Below, piece by piece: positions 52,202-61,422 of a DNA stretch of 64,000 nt. The stretch covers positions 1,364,001 through 1,428,000 of the forward strand of contig NZ_FNTA01000004.1 of NCBI RefSeq assembly GCF_900105055.1. The letters are read 5' to 3'. How positions within the stretch are numbered: position 1 is the stretch's first letter; each line of letters opens with the position of its first letter. The translations under genes and the position numbers were made by a program. The notes under the pieces are model-generated. The model was not told where the DNA came from. It was given only the letters and a program-made list of their open reading frames with translations, and made no database searches. This stretch comes from Amycolatopsis lurida. GTDB lineage: Bacteria > Actinomycetota > Actinomycetes > Mycobacteriales > Pseudonocardiaceae.

Positions 52202-53514
52202 CGCAGTTCCACCTCCACCCCGCGGTACAGCGGCCCCACCAGCAGGCTCCCCCAGTTCGGCACTTGGTCCGGGGTCGTGCCCATGGCCGGCGACACGAGC
52301 AGGTCGATCAGCCGCTGTTCGTCCGGCGTGTTCACCACCGAACCACCCGCGCTCCCGCCAGAGGGCAGGGTGCCGTCGGGGTCGCGCGGCGGCGCGGGTT
52401 TCGAGGACCCGTCGTCGATGGCGCCGTCCGGCGGGTACTGCGGCCAGCGGCCTGGCGGCGGCACTTCCGGGTAGCACCGAGGGCCGCGTTTGTCGTTGTA
52501 CTTCGGCTCGTCGACGCCGGGGAGGTACTTGCCACGGCTCGGCGTGAACTCGATCGTCACCCGGCTGACCTCGGGATGCGCGGTGCCCTTGCCGAACGCG
52601 AGTTCCGCGCGCGGCACCGATCCGGCGAGCTGTTTGAGCAGGCAAGGGTACTCCGGCGCGTACTTCGCGAGAACGTCCAAAGTGGGCTGAAGGTTGGTGG
52701 TGAGGCGGATCAGGTTGTCCTGATTCACCTTCAGGAAACTCGTCAGGTCGATCGAGGCCGCGGTCACCGTCGAGTACACGTCGACGAGCCCGCGCTGGCT
52801 CTCGACCAGGGTCTTGCTCGTGGTGGTCAGATCCGAAAGCGCGGCCAGCAGATCCGGTGCGGCCTTGTCGTAGATCTTGGCGGCGTCGGCGATCCCGGTG
52901 ATGTCGGCCTTCAGGTCGGGCAGCGACGGGTTCACCTTGCCGAGGTAGTCCGAAAGCCCCGCCATCGTCGCGCCGAGCTGTTTGCCCTGACCGTCCAAAG
53001 CGGACGCGACGGCGTTGAGCGTGCTGGCCATCTTCTCCGGCTGGACGGCCTGCAGCAGCGGCATCACGTTGCCGAGCACGGTTTCCAGCTCGATCGCGCT
53101 GCTGCTGCGGTCCTGCGGGATGACGTCGCCCTCGGCGATGTGCCGCTCCGGCTTCTCGGGTATCTGCAGAGCGACATACCGTTCGCCGAACAACGTCTTC
53201 GGCAGCAGCCGCGCCGACACGTTGGACGGGATGACCGACGTCTTGTCCGGCTGCAGCGCCAGTTCCATCGTCGCGCGATCGCCGTGCGCCTGGATCGTCC
53301 GGACCTCGCCGACGACCATTCCGCGCACCTTCACGTCCGCGCCCTCGCGCATCTGGTTGCCGATGCGGTCGGTCTCCAGTTTCACCAGGGTCACCGTGGT
53401 GAAGGCCTTCTGGTAGAAGGCGATGGTGGTGACGAAGAACAGCACGACCACCACGAGGAAGACCAGGCCCAGCACCTGATGCCGGAGCCGCCGCAGCAGA
53501 ATCCTCCTGTTCAC
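52198..53514 (-). CDS. mceA: Mce family protein, MceA
   Basis: The 438-residue protein starts with GTG overlapping the yrbE4B stop (GTGA). It has a membrane helix at about 11-30, an MlaD domain with ADVKVRGMVVGEVRTIQAHG and an extended Pro-rich C-terminus (about 365-420). It is the first of six subunits. Its stop overlaps the repeat-derived ORF before mceB. Confidence 0.92.
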   Translation of the reverse strand: MNRRILLRRLRHQVLGLVFLVVVVLFFVTTIAFYQKAFTTVTLVKLETDRIGNQMREGADVKVRGMVVGEVRTIQAHGDRATMELALQPDKTSVIPSNVSARLLPKTLFGERYVALQIPEKPERHIAEGDVIPQDRSSSAIELETVLGNVMPLLQAVQPEKMASTLNAVASALDGQGKQLGATMAGLSDYLGKVNPSLPDLKADITGIADAAKIYDKAAPDLLAALSDLTTTSKTLVESQRGLVDVYSTVTAASIDLTSFLKVNQDNLIRLTTNLQPTLDVLAKYAPEYPCLLKQLAGSVPRAELAFGKGTAHPEVSRVTIEFTPSRGKYLPGVDEPKYNDKRGPRCYPEVPPPGRWPQYPPDGAIDDGSSKPAPPRDPDGTLPSGGSAGGSVVNTPDEQRLIDLLVSPAMGTTPDQVPNWGSLLVGPLYRGVEVELR

Positions 53515-54359
53515 CCGGAAATCCTCACCGTCGTCGTGGCGCCCCAGATCGCGAGGCTGAGGAAGAAGTCGAGGACCGAGATCAGCACGATCGACGTCCG
53601 CACCGCGCGGCCGACCGCGACACCGACCCCGGCGGGCCCACCGCTGGCGGTGTAGCCGTAATAGCAATGCGAAAGGATCACGAGCACGCTGAAGATGATC
53701 ACCTTGAGGAACGACCAGAGCACGTCTTCAGGCGGCAGGAACAGCGTGAAGTAATGGTCGTAGGTGCCCGCGGACTGGCCGTAGAGCCAGATGGTGATCT
53801 GCCGCGAGGCGAGGTACGACGAAAGCAGGCCGACGGCGTAGAGCGGGATGACCGCGGTGACGCCGGCGATCACCCGTGTCGTCACGAGATACGGCAGGCT
53901 CGGCACGCCCATCACTTCGAGCGCGTCGATCTCCTCCGAGATCTTCATCGCGCCGAGTTGCGCGGTGAACCCGCAACCGACGGTGGCCGAAAGCGCGAGC
54001 CCGGCCGAAAGCGGCGCGACCTCACGGGTGTTGAAGTACGCCGAGATGAACCCCGTGAGCGCGGCGGTACCGAGCTGGTTCAGCGCGGAGTAGCCCTGCA
54101 GGCCGACGATGAGACCGGTGAACAGCGTCATGCCGATCATCACGCCGAGCGTCCCGCCGATCACCGCGAGCGCGCCGGTGCCGAAGCTGACCTCGGTCAG
54201 CAGGCGGAAGATCTCGCGGCCGTAGCGCCGGATCGTGCGCGGGGTCCAGGCCAGCGCGCGGAAGTAGAACGACAGCTGGCCGCCGAAGCCTTCCAGCATC
54301 GCGCCGGGACGCGCGATGATTTCGAGCGTCCGGTCCGAAACTGCGGGTTCGCCTGCCAT
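53511..54359 (-). CDS. yrbEB: MlaE-family permease YrbE4B-like
   Basis: The 282-residue integral membrane protein has five or six helices and the MlaE signature, including the segment MKISEEIDALEVMGVPSLPYLVTTRVIAG (in part EEIDALEVMGVPSLPYL), which contacts the ATPase MceG. It forms the permease with YrbE4A. No ATPase gene is in the operon; MceG is normally encoded elsewhere. Confidence 0.93.
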   Translation of the reverse strand: MAGEPAVSDRTLEIIARPGAMLEGFGGQLSFYFRALAWTPRTIRRYGREIFRLLTEVSFGTGALAVIGGTLGVMIGMTLFTGLIVGLQGYSALNQLGTAALTGFISAYFNTREVAPLSAGLALSATVGCGFTAQLGAMKISEEIDALEVMGVPSLPYLVTTRVIAGVTAVIPLYAVGLLSSYLASRQITIWLYGQSAGTYDHYFTLFLPPEDVLWSFLKVIIFSVLVILSHCYYGYTASGGPAGVGVAVGRAVRTSIVLISVLDFFLSLAIWGATTTVRISG

Positions 54360-54360
54360 G

Positions 54361-55146
54361 TCACATCGCCTTCGGCGGCACGATCCGCAGGTAGATCGCG
54401 GTCAGCACGACGTTGATCAGGAACAGCAGCAGGAATGTGATGACCACGGCCTGGTTCACCGCGTCGCCGACGCCCTTCGGCCCGCCCGCCGGGTTCAGCC
54501 CGCGGAACGCCGCGACCACCCCGGCGACGAAACCGTAGAGGAGCGCCTTGATCTCGCTGATCCACAGATCCGGCACCTGCGCGAGCGCGTTGAAGCTGGC
54601 GAGGTACGCGCCGGGGGTGCCGCCCTGCATGACGACGTTGAAGAAGTAGCCGCCGAGTACGCCGACGACGCTGACCAAACCGTTCAGCAGCACGGAAACC
54701 ACGATCGCGGCGAGCACGCGGGGCACGATCAGGCGCTGGATCGGGTTGACCCCGAGGACTTCCATCGCGTCGATCTCTTCGCGGATCTTGCGGGCGCCGA
54801 TGTCGGCGCAGACCGCGCTGCCGCCCGCGCCCGCCACCAGCAGCGCGGTGATCAGCGGGCTCGCCTGCTGCACGATCGCGAGCGCGCTCGCCGCGCCGGT
54901 GAACGACTGCGCGCCGATCTGCTGCGTCAGCGAGCCCAGCTGCAAGGCGATGACGGCGCCGAACGGGATCGCCACCAGCGCCGTCGGCAGGATGGTGACG
55001 CTGGCGAAGAACCAGCACTGCTGGATCCATTCGCGGAACTGGAACGGGCGTTTGAAGATCGCGCGCAGGACTTCCCACGACAGGGTCGCGAGCCTGCCGA
55101 CCTGGATGAGCGCACCCGTACCCGGGACGGACACCGATGCGTTCAC
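54361..55146 (-). CDS. yrbEA: MlaE-family permease YrbE4A-like
   Basis: The 261-residue permease has several membrane helices and the MlaE signature RKIREEIDAMEVLGVNPIQRLIVPR (in part EEIDAMEVLGVNPIQRLI). It pairs with YrbE4B one base downstream. It follows the short-chain dehydrogenase gene by 91 bases, with no terminator between, so the operon probably continues from further upstream. Confidence 0.93.
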   Translation of the reverse strand: MNASVSVPGTGALIQVGRLATLSWEVLRAIFKRPFQFREWIQQCWFFASVTILPTALVAIPFGAVIALQLGSLTQQIGAQSFTGAASALAIVQQASPLITALLVAGAGGSAVCADIGARKIREEIDAMEVLGVNPIQRLIVPRVLAAIVVSVLLNGLVSVVGVLGGYFFNVVMQGGTPGAYLASFNALAQVPDLWISEIKALLYGFVAGVVAAFRGLNPAGGPKGVGDAVNQAVVITFLLLFLINVVLTAIYLRIVPPKAM

Positions 55147-55237
55147 AGAACCTCCCAGTAGCCTGCCCCGAGTCTTACTCCACCTGTCAACGCCCCAGTG
55201 CGTTAGCGGTGTTCACTTTGCTCTCGGCACCTCCGCG

Positions 55238-56005
55238 TCAAAACTTGAGCGCGTGCGTCGCGGTCGCCCCGCCGTCCGCGACGAACTCCGCGCCCGTGCT
55301 GTACGAACTTTCGTCACTGGCCAGGAACAGAACGAGTTTCGCGATGTCCTCCGGCTGCCCGACACGGCCCAAGGCGACCTTCTTGCCCACCCACGACATG
55401 TCGACTTTCTGCCCGCCGGCGGCGGCCGCGACCATCGGGGTGTCGATCGCGCCGGGATGGACCGAATTGACCCGGATGTTCTTCGCGCCGAGTTCGAGCG
55501 CGGCGACCTTGGTCATGCCGCGGATCGCGAACTTGCTCGCGGTGTAGGCGACGAGGAACGGCATCCCGGCGAGCCCTTCGACTGAGGACACGTTGACGAT
55601 GGAGCCGCCTCCGGCCCCGGTCATCGGTTCAACGACCGAACGCATCCCGAGAAACGCCCCGATCTGGTTGACCCGGATGACGCGTTCGTAGTCGGCGAGC
55701 GTGGTCTTGCCGAGTTCCGAGAAGTGCAGGATGCCCGCGTTGTTGACCAGCACGGTCGGCGGGCCGAACTCCGAGACGGTGCGCTCGATCGCGGCGTCCC
55801 ATTCGGCCTCGTCACCGACGTCGAGATGCTGGTAGACCGCGGATTCACCCAAATCGGCGGCGAGTTTCTTGCCGTCGAGGTCGTTGATGTCGGCGATCAC
55901 CACGCGCGCGCCCTCGGCGACGAACAGCCGCGCGGCCGCCTCGCCCTGCCCGCGGGCGCCGCCGGTGATCAGCGCTACCTTGCCGTCGAGCCTGCCCATC
56001 GTCAT
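55238..56005 (-). CDS. Short-chain dehydrogenase, 3alpha/20beta-hydroxysteroid dehydrogenase-like
   Basis: The 255-residue SDR has TGGARGQG (cofactor site), NNAGIL, catalytic Ser in SSVEGLAG, Tyr-x-x-x-Lys in YTASKFA and the end YSTGAEFVADGG. It is closest to 3alpha/20beta-hydroxysteroid dehydrogenases such as mycobacterial Rv2002, from memory. It sits between the Hsd4A-like gene and yrbE4A. In M. tuberculosis these are adjacent without it. Confidence 0.87.
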   Translation of the reverse strand: MTMGRLDGKVALITGGARGQGEAAARLFVAEGARVVIADINDLDGKKLAADLGESAVYQHLDVGDEAEWDAAIERTVSEFGPPTVLVNNAGILHFSELGKTTLADYERVIRVNQIGAFLGMRSVVEPMTGAGGGSIVNVSSVEGLAGMPFLVAYTASKFAIRGMTKVAALELGAKNIRVNSVHPGAIDTPMVAAAAGGQKVDMSWVGKKVALGRVGQPEDIAKLVLFLASDESSYSTGAEFVADGGATATHALKF

Positions 56006-56015
56006 CTCCTCCGAT

Positions 56016-56900
56016 TCACGGCAGCGACATGATCTCGGACGCGGAGAACATCCGTTCCGGGTCGCGGTCGGCGAAGTAGCCGCCCACGCTGGTGGCGAGT
56101 TCGTCGGCGGTCCAGGTGCCGTTGACGGTGTCGAACCGCTGTTCCACCGACGGCGGCCGCATCAGCGCGACCATCCCGCCGTAGACGAGGAACACCTGGC
56201 CGTTGACGCGATCGGCCTCGGGCGAGCAGAGGAAGGACACGAACGGCGCGACGTGGTCGACCGACAGCGGGTCGATCCCTTCCGGCGCGTCGGCCCCGAA
56301 GACCCCTTCGGTCATCGCCGTGCGGGCGCGCGGGCAGATCGCGTTGGCGCGGACGCCGTACCGCGAAAGGCCGCGTGCGGTGGAGACGGTGAGTGCGGCG
56401 ATGCCCGCCTTGGCCGCGCCGTAGTTCGGCTGGCCGGGCGCGCCGAGCAGGAACGACTCCGACGCGGTGTTGACCACCCGGCCGTACACCGGCGCCGCGT
56501 CCACTTTGGACTTGTCGCGCCAGTACGCCCCGGCGTTGCGCGAAAGCAGGAAATGCCCGCGCAGATGGACCCCGAGTACGGTGTCCCAGTCGTCGTCGGA
56601 CATCGAGAACAGCATCCGGTCGCGCAGCACGCCCGCGTTGTTGACCACGACGTGCAGCCCGCCGAAGTGGTCGACGGCGGCGGTGAGCAGCGCGTCCGCG
56701 GTCGCGGACTCCGACACGTCGCCGGTGACCGCGACGGCCTTGCCGCCCTCGGCCTCGATCTCGTCGGCCACCGTCTGCGCCGCGGCCGACACGTCGTTGA
56801 CCACCACCGACGCTCCCGCGGCGGCCAGCGCCAGCGCCTCGGCCCGGCCGAGTCCCGCGCCGGCCCCGGTCACGATGGCCGTCTTGCCGTCCAAACCCAC
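56016..56900 (-). CDS. hsd4A: Short-chain dehydrogenase, Hsd4A-like
   Basis: The 294-residue SDR has TGAGAGLGRAEA, NNAGVLRDRMLFSM, Ser and YGAAKAG catalytic elements, and NAICPRARTAMT typical of the 17beta-HSD4 group. Rv3502c (hsd4A) of M. tuberculosis holds the same place. It oxidises 3-hydroxyacyl-CoA of steroid side chains or 17-hydroxysteroids. GTG 56900 has GGGAGG upstream, preferred to a GTG at 56921. Confidence 0.87.
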   Translation of the reverse strand: MGLDGKTAIVTGAGAGLGRAEALALAAAGASVVVNDVSAAAQTVADEIEAEGGKAVAVTGDVSESATADALLTAAVDHFGGLHVVVNNAGVLRDRMLFSMSDDDWDTVLGVHLRGHFLLSRNAGAYWRDKSKVDAAPVYGRVVNTASESFLLGAPGQPNYGAAKAGIAALTVSTARGLSRYGVRANAICPRARTAMTEGVFGADAPEGIDPLSVDHVAPFVSFLCSPEADRVNGQVFLVYGGMVALMRPPSVEQRFDTVNGTWTADELATSVGGYFADRDPERMFSASEIMSLP

Positions 56901-56943
56901 TCCGGGCCTCCCGCCTTTCACCGCACAGCCTCTCCGCACACAG

Positions 56944-56957
56944 TAGAATCTGTTCTT
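56944..56957. promoter_or_regulatory. Degenerate KstR-type box upstream of hsd4A
   Basis: TAGAATCTGTTCTT matches TAGAACNNGTTCTA at all but two of the defined positions. It lies about 45 bases before the hsd4A start. Confidence 0.5.
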
Positions 56958-56985
56958 GCTCGATGCAAGCAGCAAATAAACGGTG

Positions 56986-57177
56986 CTAACCACGTATGAG
57001 CAGGGCGTTTTTCGGGCAGCTCGCCACGGCTTGAGTAACACGTTCTACTTGGTTTTGCGGAACTTCCGCCGACGCGAGGACAAGCTCCTCGTCGTCGTCG
57101 AGATCGAAGACCTCGGGCGCGAAGCCGACACAGATCGCGTTCGCCTCACAGAGCGAGCGATCGACGTCGATCTCCAT
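56986..57177 (-). CDS. fdxD: 3Fe-4S ferredoxin
   Basis: The 63-residue protein has the 3Fe-4S cysteines Cys10 and Cys16 in LCEANAICVGFAPEVF and the third in SCPKNAL. The usual fourth cysteine is absent, as in 3Fe-4S types. Its order fdxD-hsd4A-yrbE4A equals that of M. tuberculosis. It probably supplies electrons to a P450 or acyl-CoA oxidising step. A KstR box lies just upstream. Confidence 0.92.
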   Translation of the reverse strand: MEIDVDRSLCEANAICVGFAPEVFDLDDDEELVLASAEVPQNQVERVTQAVASCPKNALLIRG

Positions 57178-57207
57178 ATTCCCTCCTCGCCGCCACACTG
57201 GTACAAC

Positions 57208-57221
57208 TAGAACAGGTTCTA
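57208..57221. promoter_or_regulatory. KstR operator, perfect
   Basis: TAGAACAGGTTCTA is a perfect 14-bp palindrome and matches the published KstR pattern TNNAACNNGTTNNA. It lies between the divergent fdxD (start 57177) and fadE26-like (start 57280) genes. KstR represses cholesterol genes until an early steroid-CoA intermediate appears. Confidence 0.85.
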
Positions 57222-57279
57222 CCTTACCGCCGCGAGCGGCCATGGCACCAGTAACGAGCACCGACGGCAGAGGTGACGG

Positions 57280-58461
57280 ATGCGGATCGACTACACGCCG
57301 GAGCAGCGGGCGCTGGCGGCGGAACTCAGGGAGTACTTCGCCGGGCTGATGACCCCCGAACGCCGTGAAGCCCTGGCCGGTGACGGTGGCGAGTACGGTG
57401 ACGGCCTGGTGTACAAGGAAATCGTCCGCGATCTCGGTAGCGCGGGCTGGCTCGCGATCGGCTGGCCCCGCGAGTACGGCGGACAGGACCGGTCGATGCT
57501 CGACCAGCTCGTCTTCACCGACGAAGCGGCCGCGGCGGGGGTGCCCGTCCCGTTCCTCACGGTGAACACCGTCGGGCCGACCATCATGCGCTATGGCACC
57601 GAAGAACAGAAGGCGTTCTACCTGCCGAAGATCGCCGCCGGCGAGCTGCACTTCGCGATCGGCTACTCCGAGCCGGGCGCGGGCACCGACCTGGCGTCCC
57701 TGCGCACCCGCGCGGTCCGCGACGGCGACGACTACGTCATCAACGGCCAGAAGATGTGGACGAGCCTGATCGAGTACGCCGACTACGTCTGGCTGGCCGC
57801 CCGCACCGACCCCGACGCCCGCAAGCACAAGGGCCTGAGCATGCTGATCGTGCCGACCTCGGCCCCCGGCTTCTCCTGGACGAAGGTGCACACGGTCGCC
57901 GGGCCGGGTACGAGCGCGACCTACTACGACGACGTGCGCGTGCCGGTGACCTCCCGGGTCGCCGGGGAGAACGAGGGCTGGCCGCTCATCACGAACCAGC
58001 TCAACCACGAACGTGTCGCGCTGACCTCGGCCGCCCCGATCCAGACGTCGCTGCGCGAGGTACGGAGCTGGGCGCAGACGACGAAACTGCCCGACGGCTC
58101 CCGCGTCATCGACCAGCCGTGGGTGCGGCTGCATCTGGCGCGGATCCACACCCACGCCGAGTACCTCAAACTGCGGAACTGGCGGATCGCCTGGGCGGCC
58201 GCGAGCGGCGACCTCGGCCCGGCGGAGGCGTCGGCGACGAAGGTGTTCGGCACGGAGTTCGCGACCGAGGCGTACCGGCTGATGATGGAGATCCTCGGCG
58301 CGGGCGCCGTGGTCCGAGAGGGCTCCCCCGGCGCCCAGTTGCGCGGCCGGATCGAACGGCTGCACCGGTCTTCGCTGATCCTCACCTTCGGCGGCGGGAC
58401 CAACGAGATCCAGCGGGACATGATCGCCGCGACCGCCCTCGGCCTGCCCGTCACGCGCTAG
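57280..58461 (+). CDS. fadE26: Acyl-CoA dehydrogenase, FadE26/ChsE4-like
   Basis: The 393-residue protein is one half of the heterotetrameric steroid acyl-CoA dehydrogenases: GYSEPGAGTDLASLRTRAVRDGDDYVINGQ (in part SEPGAGTDLASLRTRAV), FGGGTNEIQRDMIA at the C-terminus. In M. tuberculosis ChsE4-ChsE5 (Rv3504-Rv3505) dehydrogenates the cholesterol side chain CoA ester. It is the first gene behind the KstR box. Confidence 0.92.
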   Translation: MRIDYTPEQRALAAELREYFAGLMTPERREALAGDGGEYGDGLVYKEIVRDLGSAGWLAIGWPREYGGQDRSMLDQLVFTDEAAAAGVPVPFLTVNTVGPTIMRYGTEEQKAFYLPKIAAGELHFAIGYSEPGAGTDLASLRTRAVRDGDDYVINGQKMWTSLIEYADYVWLAARTDPDARKHKGLSMLIVPTSAPGFSWTKVHTVAGPGTSATYYDDVRVPVTSRVAGENEGWPLITNQLNHERVALTSAAPIQTSLREVRSWAQTTKLPDGSRVIDQPWVRLHLARIHTHAEYLKLRNWRIAWAAASGDLGPAEASATKVFGTEFATEAYRLMMEILGAGAVVREGSPGAQLRGRIERLHRSSLILTFGGGTNEIQRDMIAATALGLPVTR

Positions 58462-58470
58462 GAGACATCC

Positions 58471-59544
58471 ATGGACTTCACGCTCACCGAAGCGCAGCAG
58501 GATCTCGCTTCGCTCACGCGCCGGATCCTGACGGACAAGGTCACCCCCGATATGCTGGGGCCCCACGGGTCCGGCGGATTCGACGCTCCACTGTGGACCT
58601 CCCTGGCGCAGGCAGGGGTCCTCGACGCCGCGCTTCCTCAGTCGGTCGGTGGTGGCGGGTTCGGGCTGCTGGAGCAGTGTTCCGTACTGGCCGAGATCGG
58701 CCGCGCGGTCGCGCCCGTGCCCTATCTGACGTCGGTCGTCCTCGGCGCCGCGGCCGTTGCCGAATTCGGGGACGGGAGGCTTGCCGAGCGCTGGGTCGTC
58801 CCGGTGCTACGCGGCGACCAGGTCCTCGCGGTGGCGCTGCCGGACTACGGCGTGCCGTGCGGGTTCACCGCCGAGGCCGACGGCGACGGCTGGCGGCTGA
58901 CCGGCGCGCAGACCGCGGTGGCGTCGGGCGCTTTCGCGCACGGGTTCCTCGTCGAAGCCGCCATCGACGGCGGCCGTCGAGTGTTCCTGCTCGACCGGGA
59001 CACCGTGACGGTCTCGCCACAGCGGACCGTCGACCACGCCGACGCGGCGCTCGTCGAACTGTCCGGCGCGAAGGCCGCCACGTCCTTGGGCGACATCGGC
59101 GAATGGCTGCGGCTGAGGGGCACGATCGGTGTCTGCGCACAGCAACTCGGCGTGGTCGAACGAGCGCTGGAGCTGACCGCGGCGTACGCGCGGGAGCGCA
59201 AGCAGTTCGGTCACCTCATCGGGAGTTTCCAGGCGGTGCGGCAGCGGCTCGCCGACGCCTACGTCGACGTCGAAGCTGTCCGGCTGACGCTGTGGCAGGC
59301 CGCCTGGCGGCTCAGCGAAGGGCTTCCGGCGGCCGAAGAGGCCGCGACGGCGAAGTTCTGGACGGCCGAGGCCGGGCACCGGGTCGCGCACACGGCCGTG
59401 CACGTCCACGGCGGGGTCGGCATCGACGTCGACCACACGCTGCATCGCTATTTCGTCGCGGCGAAACGGCTCGAGTTCACCTTGGGCGGGGCGACCGCGC
59501 AGCTGCGGGGCCTCGGCGACCTGCTGGCCGCGGACCCGGCATGA
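58471..59544 (+). CDS. fadE27: Acyl-CoA dehydrogenase, FadE27/ChsE5-like
   Basis: The 357-residue partner subunit follows after 9 bases. It has the ACAD core with RERKQFGHLIGSFQAVRQRLAD and HVHGGVGIDVDHTLHRYFVAAKR. In the heterotetramer one subunit type supplies the catalytic base and the other binds FAD across the interface. Its stop overlaps the fadD17-like start as ATGA. Confidence 0.91.
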   Translation: MDFTLTEAQQDLASLTRRILTDKVTPDMLGPHGSGGFDAPLWTSLAQAGVLDAALPQSVGGGGFGLLEQCSVLAEIGRAVAPVPYLTSVVLGAAAVAEFGDGRLAERWVVPVLRGDQVLAVALPDYGVPCGFTAEADGDGWRLTGAQTAVASGAFAHGFLVEAAIDGGRRVFLLDRDTVTVSPQRTVDHADAALVELSGAKAATSLGDIGEWLRLRGTIGVCAQQLGVVERALELTAAYARERKQFGHLIGSFQAVRQRLADAYVDVEAVRLTLWQAAWRLSEGLPAAEEAATAKFWTAEAGHRVAHTAVHVHGGVGIDVDHTLHRYFVAAKRLEFTLGGATAQLRGLGDLLAADPA

Positions 59545-61052
59545 CCCCCACGGTCACGGAACTCCTGCTCGCGCGGGCGGAGGACCGCTCGACCGGCCTG
59601 CTGTTCGAAGACCGGCGCTGGACCTGGGCCGAACACGTCCGAGCCTGCGCCGGGCACGCCGCCGCGCTCACCGGCATCCTGCGGCCCGGCGGGCACTTCG
59701 GGCTGCTGGCGGACAACGTCCCCGAGTTCTCGTTCCTGCTCGGCGGCGCGGCGCTGTCGGGACACGTGCTGGTCGGCCTGAACCCCACACGGCGGGGCGC
59801 GGCGCTGGCCCGCGACGTCGCACTGGCCGACTGCGAGCTGGTGTTCGCCGAGGAGAAGTACCTTTCGTTCCTGTCCGAGGCGGATGTCCCGGTGCTGCCC
59901 CTGAGCGATCTCGAACCCGCGCGGGAGGCTGTCGTCCCCGTGGCCGCGAAGCCCGAAGACCTGCTGATGCTGATCTTCACCTCGGGCACCAGCGGCGACC
60001 CGAAGGCCGTCCGGTGCACGCACGGCAAGATCACCTACCCCGGCGAGATGCTGGCCACCCGATTCGGTCTGTCCACAGAGGACACTGTGTACGTGTCGAT
60101 GCCGATGTTCCACTCCAACGCCATCATGGCCGGCTGGTCGGTCGGGCTCGCGGCAGGCGCGGGGATCGCGTTGCGGCGGCGGTTCTCGGCGTCCGGTTTC
60201 CTGCCGGACGTACGGCAGTTCGGGGCGACGTACGCCAACTACGTCGGCAAGCCACTGTCCTATGTGCTCACCACTCCCGAACGGGACGACGACGCCGACA
60301 ATCCACTGAAACTGGTCTACGGCAACGAAGGCGCGGAAGCCGACCTCGCCGCTTTCGGCAAGCGTTTCGGCTGCCACGTGGTCGACGCCTTCGGTTCGAC
60401 CGAGGGCGGCGTGAACTTCGGCAGGGACGCCACCACCCCGGCCGGCTCGCTCGGCCGGCTGCTCGACGGCGTCGCCGTCCTCGACCCGGAAACCGGGAAG
60501 CCCTGTCCCCCGGCGAAGTTCGACGAAGGCGGGAAGCTGCTCAACGCGGCCGAGGCGGTCGGCGAACTGGTCAACACCGGCGGGCCCGGATTCTTCGCCG
60601 GGTACTACGGTGACCCGGCGGCCGAGGCCGAGCGGATGCGTGACGGGATGTACCACACCGGCGACCTGGCCTACCTCGACGCGGACGGCTACTGCTACTT
60701 CGCCGGACGGCTCGGCGACTGGCTCCGCGTCGACGGCGAGAACCTCGGCACCGCCCCGATCGAACGCGCGCTCCTGCGGCATCCCGCCGTCCGCGAGGCG
60801 GCCGTGTACGGGATACCGGATCCGCGGGTGGGCGACCAGGTGATGGCCGCGCTGGCCTGCCGGTCATCGATCGACCCGGACGAGTTCGCCGCTTTCGTGG
60901 TGGCGCAGGGCGATCTCGGGCCGAAACAGTGGCCACGGTTCGTGCGGGTGGTCGAGGAACTGCCGCGGACGGCGACGCACAAAGTGCTCAAGCGGGAGTT
61001 GGCGACGGAGGGGACCTCGGGAGCCTGGGAGGTGCGGTACCGGACGTCGTGA
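59541..61052 (+). CDS. fadD17: Acyl-CoA synthetase, FadD17-like
   Basis: The 503-residue protein has the AMP-binding signature IFTSGTSGDPKAVRCTH near 143-160, AFGSTEGG and YHTGDLAYLDADGYCYFAGR. It matches FadD17 by gene order (Rv3506 after Rv3504-Rv3505). It should activate a steroid side chain acid to the CoA ester. Mycobacterial FadD17 has been linked to shortened (C24) side chains. Confidence 0.9.
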   Translation: MTPTVTELLLARAEDRSTGLLFEDRRWTWAEHVRACAGHAAALTGILRPGGHFGLLADNVPEFSFLLGGAALSGHVLVGLNPTRRGAALARDVALADCELVFAEEKYLSFLSEADVPVLPLSDLEPAREAVVPVAAKPEDLLMLIFTSGTSGDPKAVRCTHGKITYPGEMLATRFGLSTEDTVYVSMPMFHSNAIMAGWSVGLAAGAGIALRRRFSASGFLPDVRQFGATYANYVGKPLSYVLTTPERDDDADNPLKLVYGNEGAEADLAAFGKRFGCHVVDAFGSTEGGVNFGRDATTPAGSLGRLLDGVAVLDPETGKPCPPAKFDEGGKLLNAAEAVGELVNTGGPGFFAGYYGDPAAEAERMRDGMYHTGDLAYLDADGYCYFAGRLGDWLRVDGENLGTAPIERALLRHPAVREAAVYGIPDPRVGDQVMAALACRSSIDPDEFAAFVVAQGDLGPKQWPRFVRVVEELPRTATHKVLKRELATEGTSGAWEVRYRTS

Positions 61053-61076
61053 GCGGTTGTGATCGACTCGCTGCCA

Positions 61077-61120
61077 TGAAGGTCCCTTTGCTTACCCTCA
61101 AAGTAGGGAAGGAGGCCTTC
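61077..61120. terminator. Imperfect hairpin of the GAAGG family after fadD17
   Basis: TGAAGG at the left and CCTTCA at the right frame an imperfect hairpin with several mismatches, 25 bases past the fadD17 stop. Confidence 0.45.
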
Positions 61121-61422
61121 ACCACCCGCGCCCATGAGCAGGTCTCGACGGCTCTATGCGCGGACCCGGAGGGAGTCGTGGGGTGAGTCGAAAATGATCG
61201 TGCCGCGCAGGGCGCCTTCACCGACTTCGCGATGAGATGGCCGCGCCGGACGGCAGGGTTTGAGACTGACTTGCGGGCCGACGCCGGTGCGAAGTCGTCC
61301 GTTTCTCGCGTGGGTCGTGAGTGGTAAGTGTCGTTAGAACGACACTTACCACTCACGACCCCGAACTCCCCAAGCCGGGCACCTGCCTTCGGAGAAGTGT
61401 CTCTTGTGGACGCGAGGCCGGA
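61121..61422. other. Intergenic region with a second terminator
   Basis: No supported gene is visible. Its main element is the hairpin at 61312-61361. Confidence 0.5.
61312..61361. terminator. 24-bp perfect hairpin of the TCGTGAGTG family
   Basis: Arms 61312-61335 and 61338-61361 are perfectly complementary with centre AG. It lies downstream of the minus-strand LuxR gene and probably ends that transcript. Confidence 0.75.
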
